DNA of 8,451 nucleotides, taken from Thermoanaerobaculia bacterium. GTDB taxonomy: Bacteria > Acidobacteriota > Thermoanaerobaculia > Gp7-AA8. The position numbers and the translations under genes were made by a program. The DNA lies in NCBI GenBank assembly GCA_023700825.1, contig JAMPYE010000173.1:1-8451 (forward strand), given 5' to 3'. The notes under the pieces are model-generated. The model searched no databases. It was not told the DNA's origin and worked only from the letters and a program-made list of their open reading frames with translations. Shown piece after piece: positions 1 to 5,403 of this stretch (position 1 is its first letter; the number at the start of each line of letters is the position of its first letter).

Positions 1-232
1 CGTCGCGTAGCGACGCTGGAGTTTAGCCCCCCGGTCCCGGCCGACGGGACCGGGGGGGGGCGACGTCGAACAATGCGCGCGTCGCGTCAGCGACGCCGGA
101 GGCAAGGCGACGGGCGCACGGACGCTCACGGCGTCTCCAGCGCCGCTCCGCGGCGTTGCCGCGGCTATTCGCGACCTGCCCCCGGCGGCGCTTCGCGGGA
201 AAGGGGGCGAAGTTCGGCTGTCGCTACGCGAC
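1..232. repeat. Cluster of REP-like palindromic units (2 direct, 2 inverted)
   Basis: Unit A (1-21) reads CGTCGC-GTA-GCGACG followed by CTGGAG. Unit B (80-101) is the same with a one-base larger loop (GTCA) and CCGGAG after the stem. Its stem extends to 7 bp (79-85 with 90-96). Unit C (135-155) is on the opposite strand: CTCCAG then CGCCGC-TCC-GCGGCG, matching the reverse complement of A at 18 of 21 positions. Two of its three changes form a compensatory T-A to C-G swap in the stem, and the third is in the loop. Unit D (220-232, GTCGCTACGCGAC) is the exact reverse complement of the core of A, without the CTCCAG flank. The order is direct, direct, inverted, inverted, as in BIME/REP clusters of other bacteria. 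Unit A starts at the window edge, so the cluster may extend further left. Which transposase, if any, mobilises it cannot be seen here. Confidence 0.6.
27..57. other. Strong GC hairpin, terminator-like but without a T tract
   Basis: CCCCCCGGTCCCG (27-39) pairs perfectly with CGGGACCGGGGGG (45-57) around a 5-base loop, giving a 13-bp stem. On the plus strand it is followed by more G. On the minus strand it is followed by CTAAACTCC. Neither side gives a U-rich tail, so it does not fit a canonical intrinsic terminator. It lies between repeat units A and B and may belong to the same repeat cluster. The run of nine G (52-60) is also a place where sequencing or assembly length errors are likely. Confidence 0.5.
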
Positions 233-300
233 ATCGATCCGGGGCGAACAGGCGTTTCGTCTCATCGCCTTCACCTCTCGAGACCAACGGCAGGATGCGA

Positions 301-315
301 GTCTCCAAGGGAGAC
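301..315. other. Perfect 6-bp hairpin GTCTCC-AAG-GGAGAC
   Basis: A perfect inverted repeat with a 3-base loop sits about 50 bp past the stop codon of the leftward operon. Read on the plus strand it is followed by AGTTTTACC, which is only weakly terminator-like and is in the wrong direction for the operon. The same GGAGAC/GTCTCC arms also occur as a widely spaced pair in the divergent promoter region (2674-2679 and 2703-2708). That may be coincidence in GC-rich DNA. Confidence 0.35.
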
Positions 316-363
316 AGTTTTACCCAGGGAACCGAAGGGGGCGGTGTCGAGCGGCCCGAGAGG

Positions 364-1416
364 CTAACGGCGACCGGCGACGCTGCGAAGGCCCTCGAGG
401 GCGATGTCGAGCGTCATGGCCGAGTTCAGCTTCAGAGAGCTCGACGACGACCAGCGTCCGCTTCGCAACGCCACGTACTCGATCGACTCGTCGTTGCCCG
501 AGTAGACGACGATGGTGCCGGTCGAGGGGTTCGGGCGCATGGCCACGAGAGGGGCGCTCGTGTCGCGTGCACGGATCGGCATGGGGCCGAACTCTCCGGT
601 GGTCACGCCGATGGGGATGTGAAGCACGCCGTTCTTCTCGTCTTCGATCGGCCTGATCGTGACGAGCTGATAGCGGTTCGTGTACCAGTCCGCGAACAGG
701 ACGTCGATCGAGTCACCGTCCGCCGCGTTGAACACGAAGGGGGTGCGGAACACGTTCCGGTCGTAGTCGTCCGGCAGGACGTACGGCTCCGGAGTCCGGC
801 TCGTCACGAAGTCCGTGAGCTCGTGGACCTGAATGCTGCGGACGTCGCCATGGTCGAGCTCGAGCATGGCGTAACGTGCCGATTCGCGCTGGCCGAGCTG
901 TTCCCACCAGATCGCGTGCGCGATGAGCGCGGGCTTCTGTTCTTTCGTGCCGTCCTCGCGCGTGCGTTCGGCAAAGCGCGTGATCGTGACCTTGAGGTTG
1001 AAGCGGATCCGCCAGATGCCGTTGTCGAAGGTCGAGACCTCACTCCAGTCGCCGTCCTTGTACGACGCGAAGAGCAACTCGCTCGCCCCGAGCCCGGGGA
1101 TGCGCTGCCAGAAGATGTAGAGGCGACCGTCGGCCTCGTCGAACGCGAGCGACGGCTCCACATGGTAGCCACCCGTGAGCGAGCCGGGCACCGCGATCGT
1201 CTCGAGCTTGTCCCCGTTCTGGATGCGGAGGCGAAGGACGCCGTTCGACGCGGTGTCGAGGGTGGTTCCGTCTTCCGTCTCGAGCTCCGAAGCCTTGACG
1301 ATGTCGACCGTGAAGAGGGTCCCGCCGTCCGTCAGCAGAACGTCGCTCACGCGCAACTGCGCGCCCGCGCCCGCGGCGGTCAGAACGAGAACCAATACGA
1401 TCAGAAAGCGTCTCAT
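364..1416 (-). CDS. Exported protein of unknown function, possible beta-propeller/BNR-like
   Basis: 350 aa. Residues 1-19 are a clean Sec signal peptide: basic MRR, a hydrophobic stretch FLIVLVLVLTAAG, then AGA before Q20. There is no lipobox cysteine, so a soluble periplasmic, secreted or surface protein is expected. The mature part alternates short beta-like segments with turns. For example, EPSLAFDEADGRLYIFWQR (87-105) followed by ASELLFASYKDGDWSEV (111-127) resembles the strand-turn rhythm of sialidase/BNR-type propellers. A second such stretch lies near 225-255 (TPFVFNAADGDSIDVLFADW) and a third near 288-323. No canonical Asp box or catalytic set is recognised, so no enzymatic role is assigned. 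It is the last gene of the leftward operon, starting only 4 nt after the TPR gene's stop. That suggests co-translation with the upstream genes, because its own ribosome site is weak. The family was not recognised. Confidence 0.85.
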   Translation of the reverse strand: MRRFLIVLVLVLTAAGAGAQLRVSDVLLTDGGTLFTVDIVKASELETEDGTTLDTASNGVLRLRIQNGDKLETIAVPGSLTGGYHVEPSLAFDEADGRLYIFWQRIPGLGASELLFASYKDGDWSEVSTFDNGIWRIRFNLKVTITRFAERTREDGTKEQKPALIAHAIWWEQLGQRESARYAMLELDHGDVRSIQVHELTDFVTSRTPEPYVLPDDYDRNVFRTPFVFNAADGDSIDVLFADWYTNRYQLVTIRPIEDEKNGVLHIPIGVTTGEFGPMPIRARDTSAPLVAMRPNPSTGTIVVYSGNDESIEYVALRSGRWSSSSSLKLNSAMTLDIALEGLRSVAGRR

Positions 1417-1420
1417 CGGC

Positions 1421-2290
1421 TTAGAGCTTCAGGTTCACCATGCTGCGCAGGTCGAGAGCGAGCAACACGTTCTTGAGCTGCGGGAAATCGGGATAGTACG
1501 TTGCGAGATGCTCGAAGTGGGTCTCGGCGGCCGCGGTATCGCCCAGCTTGTAGGCGACTTCTCCCAGCAGGTAATGCGCGTTGCGAAGCTGCCGTGTCTC
1601 GGTAGCTTTCTCGAGCCCGAGCTCGCCATAATGGCGCGCGCTTTCGAGATCGCCGAACTCGAGATAGCCGTAGCAGAGGTCGATGTACGACTCGGCGACG
1701 TAGCCTTCCGCGCCCGCTTCGCGCATCAGCTCGATCGCGCGGTGGATCGTCTCGATCCCGCTCTCGAGCTCGCCTTCGACCACGAGGCAGTACCCGAGGT
1801 TCTGCATCGCGAACGAGCGCGCGAAGACCTGGTCCGGATGCCCGGCGAGCAAGGAGAGGATCTCGCGATAGTGCTCGATCGCCTCGGGGATGCGCGAGTC
1901 GTAGACGCACGCATTGCCCATGTCGTTGAGGACGCCGAGCCGCCACCACGAGTCCTCGACGTGCTCGGAAGCCTCGAGTGCGATGCGGCCGTAGTTGTAC
2001 GCGCGTTTGAAGTCCTTCGCGAGGATGTAGCGGTGCTGCAGGTTGTACGCGGCGAGGAACGTGTGCTTCGGGTTGCGCCGGCGCATCAGGATCTGCGGCA
2101 GTCGCTGAACCTCGGGGCCGTCGGCTTCCATCTGGATCAGCACGCCCGCCTTGTTGATCGTGAGGAGCTCGGTGGTCTCGTCGTCGCCGGCGAGCCCGAG
2201 AGCCTCGTCGAACAGAGCAATGGCCTCCTCGAGCGCGTTCTCACGCACCCGGGCGAGCGCCGCCTGTCTGATTTCCTCGACCTTACTCAT
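1421..2290 (-). CDS. Tetratricopeptide-repeat (TPR) protein, cytoplasmic
   Basis: 289 aa with no signal peptide or membrane segment, so cytoplasmic. Nearly the whole chain is helical TPR-like repeats at about 4-37, 77-110, 117-150, 157-190, 198-230 and 237-270. The clearest are the third (GNACVYDSRIPEAIEHYREIL), the fourth (NLGYCLVVEGELESGIETI) and the sixth (LLGEVAYKLGDTAAAETHFE). TPR arrays are protein- or peptide-binding scaffolds, and no catalytic domain is fused here. The start chosen is the ATG at 2290. It overlaps the regulator's TAA as ATGAGTAA and has GGGGGAG 9 nt upstream. An in-frame ATG at 2308 (six residues longer) is possible but sits very close to its GGAGGAG. A longer reading to 2560 would run antiparallel-free but out of frame through the regulator gene and is unlikely. 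The tight coupling to an XRE regulator suggests the two act together, for instance with the TPR protein as a partner or ligand sensor. That is inference. Confidence 0.9.
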   Translation of the reverse strand: MSKVEEIRQAALARVRENALEEAIALFDEALGLAGDDETTELLTINKAGVLIQMEADGPEVQRLPQILMRRRNPKHTFLAAYNLQHRYILAKDFKRAYNYGRIALEASEHVEDSWWRLGVLNDMGNACVYDSRIPEAIEHYREILSLLAGHPDQVFARSFAMQNLGYCLVVEGELESGIETIHRAIELMREAGAEGYVAESYIDLCYGYLEFGDLESARHYGELGLEKATETRQLRNAHYLLGEVAYKLGDTAAAETHFEHLATYYPDFPQLKNVLLALDLRSMVNLKL

Positions 2291-2654
2291 CGTCTTCGTC
2301 TCCCCCATCGCTCCTCCCACTCCCACCCGGGGGCATCGAGTTCTGCAGTCGCTTGAACTCGATGAAACTATCCACTTCCCTGCGCGCCTCTTCGTCGAGG
2401 CTCTCGTAGCGCGACAGAATGTTGCTCGTGCGCGGGCGCTCTTCGAAGAAGTCGCCGATTCCGAGGTTGAACGTCTGGAGAATCCGCAAAAGCGTGTCGA
2501 GACCGACCTTGTACTCACCCTTTTCCATGCGGGAGAGGTCTGACTGATGGATTCCGACACGTTCGGCGAGCTCGGTCTGGGTGAGCTTCCTCTCGCGGCG
2601 CAACTCGCGGATCTTGCGGCCCACGAGCTCCATCTGTATTGGATTTGCGGTCAT
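2283..2654 (-). CDS. XRE/Cro-cI family helix-turn-helix transcriptional regulator
   Basis: 123 aa. Residues 13-71 form a full HTH_3 domain: IRELRRERKLTQTELAERVG (helices 1-2), then IHQSDLSRMEKGEYKVGLDTLLRIL with the recognition helix around QSDLSRMEKG and the usual closing segment FNLGIGDFFEE. A short helical linker follows (SRYESLDEEARREVDSFIEF), of the kind that mediates dimerisation in this family. The tail is glycine-rich and strongly acidic (GGDEDDE). The ATG at 2654 is preferred over a GTG at 2681, because the GTG lies beside the predicted -10 box and so upstream of any transcript start. The Shine-Dalgarno site is weak. It is the first gene of a three-gene leftward operon and lies beside a palindrome covering both divergent promoters, so autoregulation plus control of the divergent exporter is likely (inference). 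Neither a toxin partner nor phage genes are present. Confidence 0.92.
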   Translation of the reverse strand: MTANPIQMELVGRKIRELRRERKLTQTELAERVGIHQSDLSRMEKGEYKVGLDTLLRILQTFNLGIGDFFEERPRTSNILSRYESLDEEARREVDSFIEFKRLQNSMPPGGSGRSDGGDEDDE

Positions 2655-2658
2655 TTCG

Positions 2659-2687
2659 TTGACGCCTGTCGGCGGAGACACTATACT
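2659..2687 (+). promoter_or_regulatory. Sigma-70-type promoter for the ABC permease gene
   Basis: TTGACG at 2659-2664 (5 of 6 to consensus), then a 17-bp spacer, then TATACT at 2682-2687 (5 of 6). Transcription would begin near 2694, about 40 nt ahead of the GTG at 2736. The -35 box lies just upstream of the regulator's start codon on the other strand, so the two divergent units share this region. Confidence 0.7.
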
Positions 2688-2691
2688 CCGC
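2672..2691. promoter_or_regulatory. Candidate operator: palindrome over both divergent -10 boxes
   Basis: GCGGAG (2672-2677) and CTCCGC (2686-2691) form a perfect 6+6 bp inverted repeat around ACACTATA. The repeat covers the plus-strand -10 box almost entirely and the whole minus-strand -10 box. A wider pair, GGAGAC (2674-2679) and GTCTCC (2703-2708), shares the GGAG core. The position and symmetry are what is expected for the operator of the adjacent XRE repressor, but binding is inferred. Confidence 0.5.
2680..2685 (-). promoter_or_regulatory. -10 box for the leftward XRE-TPR operon
   Basis: On the minus strand the bases read TATAGT (5 of 6 to consensus), placing the transcript start near 2673 and leaving a leader of about 20 nt before the ATG at 2654. 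No good -35 hexamer is seen at 16-18 bp (GGAGAC is the candidate at 17), so this promoter may be weaker or activator-dependent. It overlaps the -10 box of the divergent promoter by four bases, so the two directions should compete for polymerase. Confidence 0.5.
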
Positions 2692-2735
2692 GCTCACTTT
2701 AAGTCTCCCCGCCTCTTCATGTCAAGGAAGCATAC

Positions 2736-3500
2736 GTGGCCGTCGGATCCAGCGCCTACCTAGCTTATCAATTGATACGACGCGACCTCTCGGCCCGTTT
2801 CACCGGCTCGGCCCTCGGTTTTGCCTGGGGCATCCTCCAGCCCCTCGGCCTGATCGCCCTCTACTGGTTCATCTTCGGGATCATGCTTCCGGGCGGAAAG
2901 CTCGGCCAGGGCGGGGGAGGCTACGTCTATTTCCTCATTTCCGGGCTGCTCCCCTGGCTTGGATTCAACGAGGCGATCGTCCGCGGGACGACCTCCATCG
3001 TCGAGAACGCCCAGATCGTCAAGCGCCTGCCATTTCGCAGTGAGTTGCTGGTCTTCGTCCCGTCGGCGACCGCCGTCGTGTTCGAGGTCGTGTCGCTCGC
3101 TCTGTTTCTCGTGCTCCTGGTCGCCACCGGCAAGTTCGACGGCCTGCTCTGGATCCTCCCGATCGCGATCGTCCTCCAGTTCGCGCTCCAGTTCGGTCTG
3201 AGCCTCGTGCTCGCGGTCGCCTACGTGATTTTCAGGGACGTCTTCCAGATCGTCGGCTTCGGTCTGTCGGTGCTCTTCTTCATGAGCCCGATCCTCTTCG
3301 ACGTGCGTTCCGACTTCGCGCCCTTCTTTCGCTGGAATCCGCTGACGCCTCTCATGGGTTTGTATCGCGCCGGGACGATCGGAGGCCCGTTACCTTCGTG
3401 GGGATCGATCGTATACCTGTCGGTGTTCGCCCTTCTGGCGACGACACTCGGCATGAGCCTGTTCCGGCGGGCTCAGCCGGCGCTGATCGACGCCGTCTGA
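2736..3500 (+). CDS. ABC-2 type export permease, polysaccharide/polyol-phosphate exporter (Wzm/TagG/KpsM-like)
   Basis: 254 aa, the usual size for the membrane subunit of ABC exporters that move O-antigen, capsule or teichoic-acid-type polymers across the inner membrane. The N-terminal amphipathic segment and first helix are diagnostic: RRDLSARFTGSALGFAWGIL then QPLGLIALYWFIFGIML. Next come GLLPWLGFNEAI, the cytoplasmic coupling segment NAQIVKRLPFRSELL (92-105), FRDVFQIVGFGLSVLFFMSP (166-185), NPLTPLMGLYRAG (201-213) and the closing FRRAQPALIDAV. About six membrane segments lie near 32-52, 64-82, 108-130, 137-167, 172-190 and 226-241. The GTG start is supported by AAGGAAG 5 nt upstream, and an ATG at 2719 is out of frame. 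It has its own near-consensus promoter. Oddly, the ATPase subunit (Wzt/TagH type), normally adjacent, is absent from the window: upstream is divergent and downstream is an FG-GAP gene. It must use an ATPase encoded elsewhere or have diverged in role. Confidence 0.9.
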   Translation: MAVGSSAYLAYQLIRRDLSARFTGSALGFAWGILQPLGLIALYWFIFGIMLPGGKLGQGGGGYVYFLISGLLPWLGFNEAIVRGTTSIVENAQIVKRLPFRSELLVFVPSATAVVFEVVSLALFLVLLVATGKFDGLLWILPIAIVLQFALQFGLSLVLAVAYVIFRDVFQIVGFGLSVLFFMSPILFDVRSDFAPFFRWNPLTPLMGLYRAGTIGGPLPSWGSIVYLSVFALLATTLGMSLFRRAQPALIDAV

Positions 3501-3555
3501 ATCGCGCGTCCGAATCAGCTTCGAGGCATACCCTTCACATTCAGTCGAGAGGTCA

Positions 3556-5301
3556 ATGATGTCGAATCGAATGGTTTTCCCTTCAATCCTCCTGGCGGCA
3601 CTGATCGTCGCGGCGGTGGCGTTGCCTGCTGGCGCGCAGGCCGCCAGTGCGACAGAGGCGCCGCAGGCCGCTGCCGCACCCCAGGCCTCGCAGGCGCCAA
3701 CGCCCGACCGCGCGGCCGAGCTCGAGCGCCTCGGGCTGAGCGCGGATCCCGGTCCGGATCCCGACCCGACGGTGGTGTGGATCCGGAACGGCCGCTCCTA
3801 CACGATCAACAAGATCGGGCGCGAGTGGACGCTCCCGCCGCGCAACGGTCGCAAAGGCTGGATGCAGCCGAATCATCACGTCCACATGGATGCGGAGATC
3901 TACCAGGAGAACGAGGACTCGGTCTGGTTCTTCATCGAGGTCACGCCGACGGAGCGGAGCCGGCCGAAGTACCGCCACGACAGCGCCGGCCGCAAGATCA
4001 AGATCATGAAGCGCACCGACGAGCAGCTCGCGAATCTTCGCGACATGCGGGGAGAGTTCGAACCGCTCTCTCCGAAGAAGTCGGAGCTCGTACTCAAGCT
4101 GGTCGACGGTTCGGAAGGGCTGCCGACGACCGGATCGTGGAGGAACTCCGCGGCCGTTGCCGACATGAACGGCGACGGGAACCCGGACATCATCACCCCG
4201 CCGCAGCGTTCCGCGGCGAAAGGCTACCCCTGGATCTTCCTCGGTGACGGCAAGGGACACTGGTCCGTCGCGGCGGAGGTCGAGTGGCCCGAACGGGTGT
4301 TCAACTACGGCTCGGTCTCGGTCGGTGACCTGGATCGCGACGGGAATCTCGATCTCGTCTTCGCGTCCCATCTCGAAGGCATCTACGCGATGCTGGGGGA
4401 CGGCAAGGGCGGCTTCCGCGACGCAAACGAAGGCTTCCCCCGGGATTTTGCAACGCGTCGTGCCCGGCTCGCCGACGTCGACCGTGACGGTGATCTCGAC
4501 ATCGTCGCGATCACCGAAGGACCGACGCCGGGGAGTGTCGCCGCGAATCGGAAAGACGATGTTCCGCTGCGGCTTTTCCTCAACGACGGAAAGGCGAAGG
4601 TCTGGACGCCGGTATCGATCGCTCCCCAGGAGCGGGAGCTTGCGGGCGACTGGATGAACCTTGGCGACATCAACGGCGACAAGCGCATCGACGTCATCGG
4701 CTCGAGCATCATCGCCTCGGGAACCGACACGATCTGGCTCGGCGCGAAGAAGCCTAACACCTTCGAGCCGTTCGGTCGCGGCTTCCTTCCCTGGCGTTCG
4801 CTCTATCACGCGAACGCCGTAGGCAGATTCTCCCGCCGCGATCGCGACGATGTCGTCGCCGCGTTCTTCCGCACGTGGCCGAATGACGTCGACCCCGACC
4901 TCGTCGAGTATCCGGGGCTCGAAAAGGTGACGGGCCTCGAGCGAATCTGGTGGAACGGAAAGAAGTTCGAGAGAGCGCCGATCTTCGTGGCGCCCTCGAC
5001 GGGCGCGATCGTCGCGCTCGCCTCCGGCGACGTCGACGGCGACGGCCACCTCGACATCGTCTATCTCGACGAGAAACGCGTCGAGCTCATGCTGCTGCTC
5101 GGAGACGGGAAGGGATCGTTCGCGAAGGCCCGATTCGACGCACCCGATCTCCCGGCGCGCAGGGCGTACGATCTCCTTCTGGTCGATCTCGACAACGACA
5201 AGCGTCAGGACGTGCTCATCCTGTACGAATCGGACGAAGATTTGTCGAACGGGGCGATCAAGGTTCTGCTGAACCGGGGGAAGGTGACGAATGCCACTTG
5301 A
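3556..5301 (+). CDS. Exported FG-GAP/VCBS-repeat protein, predicted seven-bladed calcium-binding beta-propeller
   Basis: 581 aa. Residues 1 to about 28-30 are a Sec signal peptide (FPSILLAALIVAAVALPAGA, then QA). An Ala/Pro/Gln-rich linker (30-55) and an N-terminal domain of unknown type (about 70-180, with NHHVHMDAEIYQENEDSVWF) follow. The rest is a propeller with Ca2+-loop motifs DxDxDGxxD at D203-D211, D258-D266, D307-D315, D371-D379, D492-D500 and D544-D552. A degenerate seventh is at 425-432 (FSRRDRDD), with motif spacing near 50-65. Four LGDGKG-like turns (229, 280, 341, 514) follow blades as in VCBS repeats. FG-GAP propellers bind proteins or glycans outside the cell, and no enzyme motif is seen. 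GAGAGG lies 6 nt before the second of two adjacent ATGs (3559), so the first residue may be dispensable. It follows the permease by 55 nt with no terminator between, so co-transcription is likely. It ends in the terminator at 5340-5363. Confidence 0.92.
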   Translation: MMSNRMVFPSILLAALIVAAVALPAGAQAASATEAPQAAAAPQASQAPTPDRAAELERLGLSADPGPDPDPTVVWIRNGRSYTINKIGREWTLPPRNGRKGWMQPNHHVHMDAEIYQENEDSVWFFIEVTPTERSRPKYRHDSAGRKIKIMKRTDEQLANLRDMRGEFEPLSPKKSELVLKLVDGSEGLPTTGSWRNSAAVADMNGDGNPDIITPPQRSAAKGYPWIFLGDGKGHWSVAAEVEWPERVFNYGSVSVGDLDRDGNLDLVFASHLEGIYAMLGDGKGGFRDANEGFPRDFATRRARLADVDRDGDLDIVAITEGPTPGSVAANRKDDVPLRLFLNDGKAKVWTPVSIAPQERELAGDWMNLGDINGDKRIDVIGSSIIASGTDTIWLGAKKPNTFEPFGRGFLPWRSLYHANAVGRFSRRDRDDVVAAFFRTWPNDVDPDLVEYPGLEKVTGLERIWWNGKKFERAPIFVAPSTGAIVALASGDVDGDGHLDIVYLDEKRVELMLLLGDGKGSFAKARFDAPDLPARRAYDLLLVDLDNDKRQDVLILYESDEDLSNGAIKVLLNRGKVTNAT

Positions 5302-5304
5302 TCT

Positions 5305-5332
5305 GGGGCGATTTGGGGGGTAGAATCGCCTC
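5305..5332 (+). other. First 3'-end hairpin after the FG-GAP gene
   Basis: GGCGATT (5307-5313) pairs with AATCGCC (5324-5330), extended by one G-T and one G-C pair to about 9 bp around a 10-base G-rich loop. It begins three nucleotides after the stop codon. The following bases (AACTTTGA) are not a proper U tract, so it is more likely an mRNA-end stabilising or back-up structure to the terminator just downstream. Confidence 0.5.
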
Positions 5333-5339
5333 AACTTTG

Positions 5340-5367
5340 ATATGCGCCAACCGCATATTTTTTCTCT
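5340..5367 (+). terminator. Rho-independent terminator of the permease/FG-GAP unit
   Basis: ATATGCG (5340-5346) pairs with CGCATAT (5352-5358) around CCAAC, followed by TTTTTTCTCT. The 7-bp stem is short but perfect and runs directly into six Ts. It isolates the FG-GAP transcript from the promoter whose -35 box starts only at 5375. Confidence 0.75.
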
Positions 5368-5374
5368 GATGCTA

Positions 5375-5403
5375 TTGACATCCGGAATATCGGCGGCTAC
5401 ATT
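5375..5403 (+). promoter_or_regulatory. Strong sigma-70-type promoter for the 464-aa exported protein
   Basis: A perfect -35 TTGACA (5375-5380), an optimal 17-bp spacer and -10 TACATT (5398-5403, 4 of 6 with the conserved first, second and last bases). The start should fall near 5410. The surrounding DNA is visibly AT-richer than the coding regions. Confidence 0.75.

Larger units (their letters stand above)
1..363. other. Gene-free region rich in hairpins and short palindromic repeats
   Basis: No credible coding sequence is seen on either strand upstream of the end of the leftward operon. Long open frames cross the region, but they have arginine-rich, low-complexity translations typical of GC-rich non-coding DNA and they continue antisense to the exported-protein gene. 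What it does hold is four related palindromic units (about 1-21, 80-101, 135-155, 220-232), a 13-bp GC hairpin (27-57), a GCCCCC/GGGGGC pair (178-183 with 203-208) and a GTCTCC-AAG-GGAGAC hairpin (301-315). No T-rich intrinsic terminator for the leftward operon is visible, so that operon may end by another mechanism or within these structures. Confidence 0.7.

Noticed and set aside
1..232. CRISPR array
   Set aside because: The repeat units are palindromic, occur in both orientations and have irregular spacing. There are no uniform spacers and no cas genes.
73..1476. A 467-residue open frame on the plus strand
   Set aside because: It begins in the repeat cluster and continues antisense to the exported-protein gene, with a compositionally biased, domain-less translation.
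1175..2356. A 393-residue open frame on the plus strand
   Set aside because: It is antisense to the TPR gene. The minus-strand frame shows regular TPR repeats, proper RBS and operon spacing.
2291..2560. Longer N-terminus for the TPR protein
   Set aside because: The extra 90 residues overlap the HTH coding region in another frame and are Ser/Arg-rich. The overlap start at 2290 has a good RBS and fits operon coupling.
2283..2690. HTH regulator as antitoxin of a toxin-antitoxin pair or a defence-system regulator
   Set aside because: The partner is a 289-aa TPR protein with no toxin, nuclease or ATPase motif, and no phage or defence genes are nearby.
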